Below, in pieces: positions 26,596 to 36,010 of a stretch of DNA of 56,860 nt. A program made the translations under genes and the position numbers. How positions within the stretch are numbered: position 1 is the first letter of the stretch; each line of letters starts with the position of its first letter. The notes beneath the pieces were generated by a model. The model searched no databases and was not told the origin of the DNA. It worked only from the letters and a program-made list of their open reading frames with translations. Source of the stretch: Desulfobacteraceae bacterium UBA5616. Lineage in GTDB: Bacteria > Desulfobacterota > Desulfobacteria > Desulfobacterales > UBA5616. The stretch lies in contig DIKO01000109.1 of assembly GCA_002423615.1 (NCBI GenBank), positions 12,841-69,700 on the forward strand, read 5' to 3'.

Positions 26596-27696
26596 TCAGG
26601 AGTTGAATCGAATCACCGGTTTGATGGTCCCGCCGGCTTCGGAATCATGGACCGCCTGGTTGATATCCTTCATGTCATACAGTTTAATCAGTTGATCAAA
26701 GGGAAACAGTCCCTGTTTGTAAAGCGCGATGAGTTTCGGAATGAAGACCTGGGGAATGGCCTCACCCTCGATGACGCCGAAGGTGCCTTTCCCGTCGGTC
26801 AAAAGCGTGTTCATATCGAAGGAAACCTCTGTTCCGGGAGGCGAAGCACCCAGGAGCGCACATCTTCCGTGCGCGGCAAGGGACTCGACAGCCTGGCGGT
26901 ACACTGCCGGCGATCCGGTGGTTTCTACGGCATAATTCACGCCCAGTCCGGTAATGCCCCTGATTTCTTCCACGGAATTCTTCTCGGCCGGATTCACCAC
27001 ATGGGTGGCGCCGAATTTTTTTGCCAGTTCCAGCCTTCCCGGTTTGATGTCCACCCCGATGATAGTGGTGCACCCGATGACTTTCGCCGCCATGACGGCG
27101 CTCAAGCCCACAGCCCCGGTCCCGAAGACGACGATGGAGGATCCGGTTTCGGCCTTCAATGCATTCATCACCGTTCCGGCTCCTGTCTGAATTCCGCATC
27201 CCAGAGGCCCGAGAATCTCCAGAGGGACGTCATGGGGGACCTTGACCAGATTTCGCTCCGTGGCCAGGGAATAGGTCGCAAATGAGGACTGACCGAAAAA
27301 ACATCCGAACACCGGCATCCCGCCCTTGCTGATCGGCATGCTCCCGTCGGCCCGGGCCCCGGAATAATTGAGGATAAAATTATTTTCGCAGTAATACGGC
27401 ATGCCGGCCAGGCACCGGCTGCATTTGCCGCAGTAATTGAAACTCAGCGCCACGTGGTCACCCGGCTTCACCGTGGTGACGCCCTGGCCCACTTTCTCCA
27501 CGATCCCGGCCCCCTCATGGCCGAAAACCGCCGGTATGGGGATGGGCAGATGGTCCTTGAAGAGAAGATCGGTGTGGCACAGGCCGGTGGCCGAGATTTT
27601 AACCAGAACCTCGTCAAAACGCGGTTCTTCCAGATCGACTTCATCGATTTCAAAAGGTTTTCCTGTTGCGGGAGACAATGCTGCCGTGACTTTCAT
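26596..27696 (-). CDS. Zinc-dependent alcohol dehydrogenase, aryl-alcohol/class III type
   Basis: 366 residues of the MDR superfamily. The catalytic zinc site is marked by GLCHTD and GHEGAGIVEKVG. The structural zinc is bound by CGKCSRCLAGMPYYC, and the NAD fold begins at VFGTGAVGLSAVMAA with the acidic D of GVDIKPGR favouring NAD over NADP. The family includes benzyl-alcohol and formaldehyde-glutathione dehydrogenases. RBS AGGAG. It is first in a minus-strand block but downstream in transcription of the SCP2-like and flavoprotein genes, so it is probably co-transcribed with them. Confidence 0.9.
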   Translation of the reverse strand: MKVTAALSPATGKPFEIDEVDLEEPRFDEVLVKISATGLCHTDLLFKDHLPIPIPAVFGHEGAGIVEKVGQGVTTVKPGDHVALSFNYCGKCSRCLAGMPYYCENNFILNYSGARADGSMPISKGGMPVFGCFFGQSSFATYSLATERNLVKVPHDVPLEILGPLGCGIQTGAGTVMNALKAETGSSIVVFGTGAVGLSAVMAAKVIGCTTIIGVDIKPGRLELAKKFGATHVVNPAEKNSVEEIRGITGLGVNYAVETTGSPAVYRQAVESLAAHGRCALLGASPPGTEVSFDMNTLLTDGKGTFGVIEGEAIPQVFIPKLIALYKQGLFPFDQLIKLYDMKDINQAVHDSEAGGTIKPVIRFNS

Positions 27697-27741
27697 AATT
27701 TCTCCTTTCTGGGGAATAAATGTTTAGACCCGTTCAAAATT

Positions 27742-28257
27742 CTACATCAGCAGGAGCAAACCGGCAATTCCGGCTCCGCACGCAGCTCCGGCCAGAAATA
27801 TCCATACCCGTTCGGGGGTTAAAACCCTCTTTGAAATGCCCTCCTCCCGGACGAGAAGTTCTTTGGGGATTTTCAGGAAACTTAAAAGCCTCAGGGATTG
27901 AAACAACCTGCCCACCGGTACCTTGCCGAGTCGGATACGGCCGTCCAATACTCCTTTTAAAGGATTGACCTTTCCGGAGAGAACATCGGCCAGGACCGCA
28001 TAGGAACTTTTCAAATGAAGCTGGGTGTCTTCGGTCACCCCGTTTTGAATCAAAATATCATCCCGGTTGAAATTCAGGGTCGTTGCGATCCCCTTTTCCA
28101 CTTCCACGGATGTGGTGATCCTTAATTTAAGGGCCTGCCGGACTTTTTCCTCGAACTCGTCGAGGTTCTGTTCGAGATACTGCCCGATCATCATCCCCAG
28201 GCCGTTTGTTTTCTGGTCTTCTACATAACGGATGTTTATTTTTCGCGCCTGCTCCAT
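27742..28257 (-). CDS. SCP2-like sterol/lipid-carrier domain protein with C-terminal membrane anchor
   Basis: About 171 residues. The central part (ITTSVEVEKGIATTLNF, SYAVLADVLSGKVNPLKGVLDGRIRLGK) fits the SCP2 lipid-binding domain; the end (VWIFLAGAACGAGIAGLLLLM) is a single transmembrane helix, which would tether the domain to the membrane. I chose ATG 28257 because TGGAG lies about 10 bases upstream. An earlier ATG at 28314 is in frame, overlaps the upstream gene by 19 bases and has no RBS. A lipid- or substrate-presenting role for the adjacent flavoproteins is inference. Confidence 0.7.
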   Translation of the reverse strand: MEQARKINIRYVEDQKTNGLGMMIGQYLEQNLDEFEEKVRQALKLRITTSVEVEKGIATTLNFNRDDILIQNGVTEDTQLHLKSSYAVLADVLSGKVNPLKGVLDGRIRLGKVPVGRLFQSLRLLSFLKIPKELLVREEGISKRVLTPERVWIFLAGAACGAGIAGLLLLM

Positions 28258-28295
28258 GATCCATTTCACTCCATTTTTGATCCGCTTTCCGGAAA

Positions 28296-29708
28296 CTAAA
28301 TTTCCACCCACCATTTGTCGATGTTATAGTCGTCGGCGATCACCTGAAGCGCGTTATAGGCCGGCCCGAAAGTGATGAATCCGTGGGGGTGCGTGGTGGA
28401 TCCGCACAGGTAAAGTCCGGAAACCGGCGTTCTGTACTGGGACATCCGGGGACTGGGACGGTTGCCCATCAGGTTGTCTTCGGAAATCCGACCCACCATC
28501 CAATCGCCGTTTTTCATGTTGATGAGCTTCTCCGAAATATCCAGGGGCGTGTAGGGTTTGGCCTGGATAATGTCTTTGGCCGTGAAATTATCGCAGTACT
28601 GTTCCATCTTGCGGACGCACCGGTTGGCGTAGGCTTTTTTGAAATTGGACTGCCAGATTCCCGGACCCTTACCGTCCACTCCGAAAGGCGCCGGTACCCG
28701 GATAACGCCCACGGCCTTTCCCTCGGGCGCATCGGTGGGATCGAACAGGGAATTCACCGCCACATTCAATTTGGGATTTTCAGGAACCTTGCCCTTCCGG
28801 ATGTCCGACCAGTCCTGGTTGAAATCTTCCAGGCGGTTGTAGCCGATGTTCAGGACCCAGGCCTGGTTGATGTCCGGATCGAATGCGGCGGCCTTGTAGG
28901 TGGGGATACTGTTCATGGCCATATGCACCGAGAACAGGCTGGCGTCCTGGTACGCGTAATCATCGACGTCCTTTCGAATGTCGGCGGGAAGTACATCCGG
29001 GGGAAGCATTTTGTTGAAGGTCTGGTCCAGATCCAGGCTGCTGGCCACGAGCTTGTCTGCAAAGAACTTTTCATTGTCAAAGGTTCTTACCCCCATGGCC
29101 CTGCCGTTTTCCAGAAGGATTTCCTCAACCGGAGAGGCCATTCGCAGGGTCACGTTATGCCGTCTCATCTGCCGCCACAGGGTGTGGGCCAGGCGGTGGG
29201 ACCCGCCGATGCAGAGCCGCCAGTTGTCGATTTTCCCCAGCATGAAGGGAAATGATATGGCCAGTCCCACAACGTCCGTATAATACCCGCACACCGCCGC
29301 ATGAAAGGCCAGCATGGCCTTGACTTTTTCGTTTTCAAAATGTTTGTTCAAAAAATCGTTGATGCTCATGCCTCTTAATTTTGCCCGGAAGAACTCGGTC
29401 TTTTCCTCTACTTTCCAGGTGGAGAGCGCCCGGGTGATGTCGTTGACGTCGATGGGAGGCGCATACATCAGGGTCGAGATCATCAGGTCCTGAAATCCCT
29501 TGACCTCCTTGTACAACCGCTGAAACGTGTCCGCATCCTTCACGGAAAACCGGCTCATGGAGGCGTGTGTTTTCTTCATGTCCGTATGAATGGTCATGGC
29601 CGTGCCGTCGTCGAAGATCGACCCCATCTGGACCGGGGGATAGGCATATTTCACCCCGTCGGGTTCCGCCGTGAGATCCAGGTCGTCGTAAACCGGACAC
29701 AAGCCCAC
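28296..29708 (-). pseudogene. Phytoene-desaturase-like flavoprotein lacking the FAD-binding N-terminus
   Basis: 470 residues collinear with the family from about residue 70 onward (GLCPVYDDLDL, FSVKDADTFQRLYKEV, MASPVEEILLENGRAMGVRT, the closing GLYLCGSTTHPHG FAD-contact segment). The GxGxxG strand-helix-strand that binds the FAD ADP moiety is absent. Upstream codons continue the similarity (HERDGDVHTF) only to a TAA about 35 bases before the GTG. The stop of the next flavoprotein gene is just 50 bases away, so the missing part is not in another frame. This looks like deletion between tandem paralogues, or an assembly gap. If translated it could not bind FAD conventionally. Confidence 0.75.
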
Positions 29709-29758
29709 AAAGGTATGGACATCTCCGTCCCGTTCATGTCCTTATTAATAGCGCCGAA

Positions 29759-31387
29759 TTAATAACCCCGATCCAGTTTTTCCCAGAATTTATCCAGACC
29801 CAGGTCCTGGGAGATGATTTTAAAGCAGTTGTACCCGCAGGCGGAACTGGCGCCGCCGCCGGGATGGCAGAAGGGTCCGCACAGATAGAGGTTTTCGATT
29901 TCCGTACGGTACTGGGCCGCCTCGGGAAAGGGACGGTTGTGTCCCATCTGGCTTAATTTCGCGGAACCATTGCAGAAATCACCTTCCATGAGCCGCATCT
30001 CGTCTTCCTGGTCCTGGGGGGTATAAAAAAAGTCGTCGATCACGTTGGCCCGGGTCATGTTGGGGGCGAACCGTTCAAAGTTCAGGAGGAAATTGTCGTT
30101 CCATGTGGCCCTCACCTCTTCCCATTCCCCACGGGTAAGTTTGCTCGCCTTGGGCAGGAAGATCCACCCGGTCAGGCTGTGCTTTCCCGGAGGCGCATAG
30201 GTCGGATCCCAGAGGCTGTTCACCCAGATGCCCTCCCCGTAGGTCTTGGGCAGATACCCGCTGTGGGCGTCGTGGCAATAGGCATACATCTCGGCGGCCG
30301 AGTCATACCCGACGATGGTGTAAAAACATTTGTTGATATCCGGGTTCCACCGGGCGCTTTTGAAATCAGGGGCCTCGTGGAGGGCCATGGCGGTGGACCC
30401 CAGGACGCAGGAAGGCCCGATTTCGAAATCCTTCACCCGCTTGACCCAGAGATCGCTCAGGTTCTCCTCCCCCACCATCCGAAGCATCAGGCCCTTGATG
30501 TCGGCATTGGAGGCCACTATTTTAGCGCTGACCTTTGTTCCGTCCTTCAACTGTACCCCGACGGCTTTCTTCCCCTCCAGAAGAACTTTCACCACCTCGC
30601 TGCTTTCGAAAAATTCCATCCCCTCCCGGACCGCCGCCATTTCCATGGCATGGGCCAGGGTATGAGTGCCTCCCACCATCAGGCGCCAGTTGAAGTACCA
30701 GCAAAGGGTGGTAATAAAACCCCCACCGGTGCCGTCGATGTCGAGCCCGATCCCCCATTCCACTCCCAGCCGGTAGAACATGCACCTCATTTCATCGCTT
30801 TCGAACAGGTAATCGATAGTGTCCCGATAGGTCATTTTTGAGATCCGGGTGGGGTATCCCAGTCCCTGGAGGATCATGACAACGGCCTCATTATCCGGCT
30901 CGGGATTTTCAGGGGTCGGAACGGGCGGTGGGTTGTACAGTCCCTGGGCGAACACGGGCTTGATCATCTGAATTTTGCGCAGGAGATCGTTCAGGGTATC
31001 GGCGTCGTGTTTCGAAAACTGGGCCACGGACTTGTACGTTTTATCAAAATTTTCCTCCTTTTCCACGCTGTAAATAACCAGCGGGGGGCGGCCGTCGGAA
31101 AAAGGCAGGCCTGACTGGGCGTGGGGATAAACCGTCCGGGCGCCGAAACGGGGCAGATCGAAATCATACCAGATAGGCATCCATTCCAGAAATTCCATGT
31201 ACTGGGCGTGGAGATTGTGGATAAATCCCGGGGCCGTACACTCGTTGGAGAATATGGCGCTGCCCTCCTCGTGCCGCCTCTCAAATATGGCGGTTTTAAG
31301 TCCGGCCCGCTGCAGATAAGCGCCCAGGGTCAAGCCCATGTGCCCTCCCCCGATGATAACCGCATCGTATTCCTTTTTGATTCTCAT
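29759..31387 (-). CDS. FAD-dependent oxidoreductase of the phytoene desaturase family
   Basis: 542 residues, full length. The N-terminal Rossmann motif is IIGGGHMGLTLGAYLQRAGLKTAIFERR, with the acidic E ending strand 2. The C-terminal FAD motif is NLYLCGPFCHPGGGASSACG. The middle region covers substrate-binding and membrane-associating parts of the CrtI fold. Strong RBS (AGGAGG). It is the tandem paralogue of the truncated gene downstream and transcribed in the same direction. The family includes carotenoid desaturases, isomerases and saturases; the substrate is unknown. Confidence 0.85.
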   Translation of the reverse strand: MRIKKEYDAVIIGGGHMGLTLGAYLQRAGLKTAIFERRHEEGSAIFSNECTAPGFIHNLHAQYMEFLEWMPIWYDFDLPRFGARTVYPHAQSGLPFSDGRPPLVIYSVEKEENFDKTYKSVAQFSKHDADTLNDLLRKIQMIKPVFAQGLYNPPPVPTPENPEPDNEAVVMILQGLGYPTRISKMTYRDTIDYLFESDEMRCMFYRLGVEWGIGLDIDGTGGGFITTLCWYFNWRLMVGGTHTLAHAMEMAAVREGMEFFESSEVVKVLLEGKKAVGVQLKDGTKVSAKIVASNADIKGLMLRMVGEENLSDLWVKRVKDFEIGPSCVLGSTAMALHEAPDFKSARWNPDINKCFYTIVGYDSAAEMYAYCHDAHSGYLPKTYGEGIWVNSLWDPTYAPPGKHSLTGWIFLPKASKLTRGEWEEVRATWNDNFLLNFERFAPNMTRANVIDDFFYTPQDQEDEMRLMEGDFCNGSAKLSQMGHNRPFPEAAQYRTEIENLYLCGPFCHPGGGASSACGYNCFKIISQDLGLDKFWEKLDRGY

Positions 31388-31809
31388 GCATGCCTCCTTT
31401 TTCAGACCTGCCGGGTTTAACGGCAGGAGAATAAAAACGGAAACTTCTGATAATGATCCGATAAAAGACCTGAACTTGTCATGAAGACGTTTTGAACCAT
31501 GTGAACCATGGACCTGAGTGAATGTGTGGGAAAATTTTAAAGGCGATTAATTGACGTTTTTTCTATACAATATTTAAGGGCCTGTCAACATTACTTTAAC
31601 CGAATAAACAGCCGTTAAAATCGGTTATAAACAGGTTGATCCGGAGTGGGTATTTTTGTATAAATCAAAAAATCGCTACCCGGTTCGAATAATTAAATAA
31701 AACTTTTCAATCAGGCGGCTTTCACATTTCCGACTTTCGGCAATCCAGTCGTTACCGTTCCGGTTTCAATCATCATCAACCATTTCAACCGTAAGATTAA
31801 AGGAGGCGT
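31388..31809. other. 422-bp intergenic control region between divergent flavoprotein genes
   Basis: AT-rich, no coding frame that I can support. Contains the RBS for both flanking genes (near 31391 and 31800). It must hold promoters for two divergent flavoprotein units, but I find no convincing consensus. Confidence 0.55.
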
Positions 31810-33252
31810 ATGATGAATCAGGATCAATTTGATGCCATTGTCATCGGCGCAGGACCGGGAGGATCTTCCTGTGCCGCCCTTCTGGCTAAAAAAGGATTAA
31901 AGACCCTTTTGATCGAACAAAACAACAAAGCCGGGGGCAAGGCCATGACGGTCTCTAAAAATGGATTTCGATATGAACTCTGGCCCGTCACCGGCGGCCC
32001 CATGTACAACAGCAGGTTCGAAGATATCTTGAAGGAAATGGGACTGGCATCGGAGATGGTTTTGCCCAGCCACCCAACAACCATGTACTATCCGGATCGC
32101 AGCGGTAGATACCAGCCCTTTTCGGGCTCGCTTTTCGGCTCTCCGCCGGATGCCGTAAACCAGCCTGAAGCATCTCCCGAAGTCCAGATGGCAAAAGCCA
32201 TGAAATGGCTCGGCATTACGGAAAAAGACCTGGAAAAAATCGTCCGCATGGCCATGGAGGATGCTACCCTGACGATCCCGGACATCGAAAGGCTCCAGAA
32301 CATTTCCTATGATGAACACATCCGGAAATACGATCTTCCCCAAAGCCTCATCTCCCTTCTGGGCATGCAGTGCAACATTATTTTTGAAAGGTGCGTGGAA
32401 GCCTTCGAACAGCTTGGCGGAGAGGTGCGGTTCACCACCCGTGTGGAAAAAATCATCGTTGAATCCGGGCAGGTCAGGGGGGTTCAAACCAGCAAAGGAA
32501 CCTTTTATGCGCCCATCGTGGTAAGCAATGCCGGAATCCAACCCACCGTTCTGAAGCTCGTAGGGGAAGACCATTTTGACAAAGGTTACGTAAATCGCGT
32601 CAAGGATCTGGTTCCTTCCCTGGGGTTGATGGGGACACGGTACTTCCTGAATCGCCCCTTTTTCAAGGAAGGCATGAACATCGCCTTTTCAGACATGACT
32701 TACTGGGATGCCGAAAGGGCTCAAAAAGCCGCAAAGGGGGAAGTTCCGGATGAACTTCTCGTATTCAACGTCATCCCCTCCAATTTCGATCCTGACCTTT
32801 CGCCTCCGGGAAAACAATGCGTTTTGTCCTCCACCCTCTGTCCGGCTGATCCGGACATGAAAAACGGCGATGCTTACTGGGCAAAACTGGATCACATGAT
32901 GGACAGGATCTGGCCCGGATTTTCAGATTGTATTGAATACAAGGAAACCTACGGCACAAAAGATGTGTCCACCCTGCTTCGGGAAAAGGTTCTGCCGGGC
33001 ATCGGCGGCGAGTGCATCGGCCTGGGCCAGGTGGTGGGCCAATGCGGAGACGGCAAACCCTCTTTTGATCCACCCATCCGGGGCCTTTTTTACGTGGGGT
33101 GCGATGCGGGCGGATACGGATGCGGCACCCACCAGGGAATTGATTCGGGGTTCAACGTGGCGGGGCAGGTTGAGATGTATCATCACCCATTCATCATCGC
33201 GGGGCTGATGGATATCTTTGCAGGCGCTTCAAACCGGCGGTCTCTTCCCTGA
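31810..33252 (+). CDS. FAD-dependent oxidoreductase of the phytoene desaturase family
   Basis: 480 residues with a complete N-terminal dinucleotide-binding motif (VIGAGPGGSSCAALLAKKGLKTLLIEQ), then NKAGGKAMTV, and a C-terminal flavin motif (IRGLFYVGCDAGGYGCGTHQGIDSG). This differs from the pair at 28296-31387, so it is a more distant paralogue. RBS AGGAGG. It is transcribed divergently from that pair and convergent with the ferredoxin gene. Three such flavoproteins around one lipid-carrier protein suggest successive redox steps on one hydrophobic compound (inference). Confidence 0.85.
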   Translation: MMNQDQFDAIVIGAGPGGSSCAALLAKKGLKTLLIEQNNKAGGKAMTVSKNGFRYELWPVTGGPMYNSRFEDILKEMGLASEMVLPSHPTTMYYPDRSGRYQPFSGSLFGSPPDAVNQPEASPEVQMAKAMKWLGITEKDLEKIVRMAMEDATLTIPDIERLQNISYDEHIRKYDLPQSLISLLGMQCNIIFERCVEAFEQLGGEVRFTTRVEKIIVESGQVRGVQTSKGTFYAPIVVSNAGIQPTVLKLVGEDHFDKGYVNRVKDLVPSLGLMGTRYFLNRPFFKEGMNIAFSDMTYWDAERAQKAAKGEVPDELLVFNVIPSNFDPDLSPPGKQCVLSSTLCPADPDMKNGDAYWAKLDHMMDRIWPGFSDCIEYKETYGTKDVSTLLREKVLPGIGGECIGLGQVVGQCGDGKPSFDPPIRGLFYVGCDAGGYGCGTHQGIDSGFNVAGQVEMYHHPFIIAGLMDIFAGASNRRSLP

Positions 33253-33276
33253 AGAGGCCGCAAAAGCATTTTTTCG

Positions 33277-33774
33277 TCAGTACCCCATCCCGATGTTCCG
33301 CTCTCCCACCACGGGTTTTTTATGGGATACCCGTACCAGGGAAATGGACGCAACCGGGCAGATGGGGACGCAATTGCCGCAGCCAAGGCATAATTTCTCA
33401 TTCAGGCAGGCTTTGTCATCAACAAGTTCAAGGGCCTGGACCGGACACCGCGTAACGCATTCTCCGCAGGCGATACAATTTTCCGCGTCAATCCGGCAGA
33501 GGAAATTGGATGTATTCACCGTCTTGATGTTGCCGAATTTCCGGACACCCTCCAGGAAACCGCAACAGTCCGGGCAGCAATTGCAGATGAACTGCAGGGC
33601 TTCGGTGAAATTATTGGTATTGTGAACGCATCCGGCGCTGGAGGACACCTTCAATATCTCCAGGCTCTCATCCCGGGTCAGCCGCCTGCCCATGCCGTAT
33701 TCAACTATATAATCAGCCACCCTGCCGAAGAAAAGACATGAATATTCCGGAATCGTTGTGCATTGGCAGGGCAT
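33277..33774 (-). CDS. Ferredoxin-like protein with two 4Fe-4S sites and an extra cysteine cluster
   Basis: 165 residues. Two classical motifs at the C-terminus (CIACGECVTRCP and CLGCGNCVPICP) bind two 4Fe-4S clusters. Before them lies ICNCCPDCCGF, another Cys-rich site, and an N-terminal stretch (PEYSCLFFGRVADYIVEYGMGR) that in longer relatives follows a further Cys-containing region. This copy starts directly in that segment (MPCQCTT), so the N-terminus is probably shortened; no upstream codons or weak-frame continuation restore it. It could supply electrons to the neighbouring flavoproteins. Confidence 0.75.
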   Translation of the reverse strand: MPCQCTTIPEYSCLFFGRVADYIVEYGMGRRLTRDESLEILKVSSSAGCVHNTNNFTEALQFICNCCPDCCGFLEGVRKFGNIKTVNTSNFLCRIDAENCIACGECVTRCPVQALELVDDKACLNEKLCLGCGNCVPICPVASISLVRVSHKKPVVGERNIGMGY

Positions 33775-33861
33775 TCCCCGATTGGCCTGATTTCGGTTTT
33801 TTTATTCCTAACTGTTATTCAGTTATTTTGTCAAACTATAATTTATGTTGGCGCTTTTAAT

Positions 33862-34506
33862 TCATGCGTATAAAGATGCCCCGAAAATGGCGAGATTTCC
33901 GGTTACATGGATGATGACGGGAACCAGAAGGTTTTGTTCCAGTTCATAAGCAACAGCGAAAACAATGCCCCCGATGGCCTGGGTGATGGGAATGCCGGAG
34001 CCATGGGAATGGGCGGCCGTAAAAACTGCCGTGGTCAGGATCAAGGCGGCTGCAATCCCCCATTTCCTGAAAAACCCATAGCAGATGCCCCTGAAAAACA
34101 CTTCCTCCGTCACGGGGCCGATGACGCCGCCCACAAGCAATAAAAGCCATACCTCTTTTGTGTTTATAGGCATCCCGGAAGCCACCAGGGACAATGGATT
34201 CATTCCGAACGAATAAAGGACAAATCCGCACCCCAGGGCCGTGATGCCGAAAACAAGTGACCAGATCAACCCCTTGCGGATACCTTCTCCTGTTTTCGAT
34301 GCCGAAAGGCCAATGGAACCCAGTCCTTGGCCCCAATGCCTTACGATGTATAACAAGGTACCCGTTTCCATCATACGACCGGCCCCCAGCATGGCCAATC
34401 GCTCCGAGGGATTTTCCGGCGCGATCAGGCCCATGAACACCTCAACCGACAATAGGGCCGTCATGGCCGCCATCAGCGTATTGATCCGGATTTCGCCTGT
34501 TTCCAT
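33862..34506 (-). CDS. CPBP/CAAX-type intramembrane metalloprotease
   Basis: 214 residues with about five hydrophobic segments. The glutamate motif EEVFFRG (EExxxR), the His of TAAHSH and the His of IIHVTGN match the three conserved CPBP (Abi/Rce1) motifs. Bacterial members cleave or bind membrane peptides, sometimes for immunity. The gene overlaps the upstream HEAT-repeat membrane protein by 34 bases and is co-transcribed with it. Confidence 0.82.
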   Translation of the reverse strand: METGEIRINTLMAAMTALLSVEVFMGLIAPENPSERLAMLGAGRMMETGTLLYIVRHWGQGLGSIGLSASKTGEGIRKGLIWSLVFGITALGCGFVLYSFGMNPLSLVASGMPINTKEVWLLLLVGGVIGPVTEEVFFRGICYGFFRKWGIAAALILTTAVFTAAHSHGSGIPITQAIGGIVFAVAYELEQNLLVPVIIHVTGNLAIFGASLYA

Positions 34507-35993
34507 CCAAGATCCTTTGCCGCATGATATGCATAGGTCTGAACATACCAGTGAGAAGACGATGCTATCACCTTCAGCATGACCGGAATCATGGAACGGC
34601 CTCCCCGCCTTCCCAGCGCATAAACCGCCTTGCAGGCTACATTGGGTTGGGGGTCGTGCAGCATCTGCTTTAAATTCAAAAGAGTCGAGGGATTCCGGCT
34701 GACACTCAGGGCCATGGCCAGCCAGTACCGCTCCGGAATGGTGGAACCTTTAAGCCGTTGGATGTCGGCAGGATAATCCGCGATTTCAAGTTTTTCTTTG
34801 TGGACCAGCCTCAGCCCGGCAATCCTTTCATTGGTTTTTTGCGACCGTATCAGGCGGGAGATATCCTCCTTCTCATATGGGCCTTTCCGGAGGTCATAAA
34901 ACAGGACCAGGAAGGACAATCCCGTGATCAGGCATAATACGGAGGCGGCGATCGAAGCTTTTTTTTCGCTCAAAAACCAGGTAAAACCGAAATAGACGAG
35001 GCTGTAGGAAAAAGCGAGGATCCCGGCCGGAAGTCCCGCCAGCAGGGCTGATAGCGTCATTATCCGGAAAAACACATGGGTGTCTGTTTCCTGAGAATAA
35101 ATTTTGAGCCATTTTCCGGGGTTTGAAAGAAAATCGGTTACGCCTGCCGACAGAACAGCTTTGCCATTCCGTTTAAAAACAAGCCTGTCTTTGTCCTGTT
35201 CAAGCGTCAGATCGACATTCGCCGCGTGTTCCAGGGGAATATAATCCTCCTTCAACAACTGCTTCCCTGCCTGGAAAAGAAGGCGTTCATCGGTTAGGTT
35301 GATGACCCGGGCCGTTTTCAAAAGCTTCTGTTCAAGGGGTTTGAAGGTCCGGGCGGGATAAAGCGTGTAGTCATAATAGAAATCATTGACACATCTTCCC
35401 AGGGAATTGGAAAGCAGCAGATAATCCCTGAAATCGATAAAAACTTCCCTGTCGATATGAAATGCCCATGTGCCGCTAAGCACCAAAAGGGCGGCAAGAG
35501 GCGCATACATGTAGGTCCCTATTTCTTTCCGGCTTCCGGCACTTATCCGTTTAACGGCCAATCCGAAAACCACCGGAGGAATAAACAGCACATAGGCCGT
35601 TGGAAAGATCACCAGTCCCCCGGCGTTTACGGCTACAAGCAGGACCGTCCACAATGCCAGACCTGTTGCCGTCACACTTTTTCGTCGTTGAAAAAACCGT
35701 TCCCATACCCAGGCGTAACCAAAAGCCGCCAGAGTCAGCATAACGCCGATGGTGAGTGTAAAAAACAGGCCTCCCCCGCATGCCGCGCCGAATTCCGTTA
35801 ACCGGGAAATTGCGCCTCCGGCGGGAACCGTCAGAAATCCCGCATCGGCGATCAAAAGAGTTTGCCGGTAAAGGTCGATGTTCGACAGGTAAACATGCAA
35901 CGTCGAGATGACCTGGGCCGTGAAAAGGCCCCCCCACAGGGCCGTCATGAAGGGGGGCAACCGGCTTCCGGGGTGGAATGCGGTTCGGGGCAA
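34473..35993 (-). CDS. Polytopic membrane protein with C-terminal HEAT-like repeats, function unknown
   Basis: 506 residues. Hydrophobic segments occur at about 15-32, 45-95, 105-145, 160-178, 310-335 and 345-365, with a soluble loop of about 130 residues (185-305) between groups. The last 100 residues (STIPERYWLAMALSVSRNPST, PQPNVACKAVYALGRRGG) look like HEAT or PBS-lyase repeats, usual protein-interaction modules. I do not recognise the family. Overlap with the CPBP protease gene suggests the two act together. No RBS stands out at the assigned start. Confidence 0.6.
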   Translation of the reverse strand: MPRTAFHPGSRLPPFMTALWGGLFTAQVISTLHVYLSNIDLYRQTLLIADAGFLTVPAGGAISRLTEFGAACGGGLFFTLTIGVMLTLAAFGYAWVWERFFQRRKSVTATGLALWTVLLVAVNAGGLVIFPTAYVLFIPPVVFGLAVKRISAGSRKEIGTYMYAPLAALLVLSGTWAFHIDREVFIDFRDYLLLSNSLGRCVNDFYYDYTLYPARTFKPLEQKLLKTARVINLTDERLLFQAGKQLLKEDYIPLEHAANVDLTLEQDKDRLVFKRNGKAVLSAGVTDFLSNPGKWLKIYSQETDTHVFFRIMTLSALLAGLPAGILAFSYSLVYFGFTWFLSEKKASIAASVLCLITGLSFLVLFYDLRKGPYEKEDISRLIRSQKTNERIAGLRLVHKEKLEIADYPADIQRLKGSTIPERYWLAMALSVSRNPSTLLNLKQMLHDPQPNVACKAVYALGRRGGRSMIPVMLKVIASSSHWYVQTYAYHAAKDLGWKQAKSGSIR

Positions 35994-36010
35994 CGGCTTT
36001 AAGAACTCCT

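Noticed and set aside
28383..29255. A 290-codon plus-strand frame opposite the truncated flavoprotein
   Set aside because: Antisense shadow of a clearly homologous coding frame; no RBS or domain.
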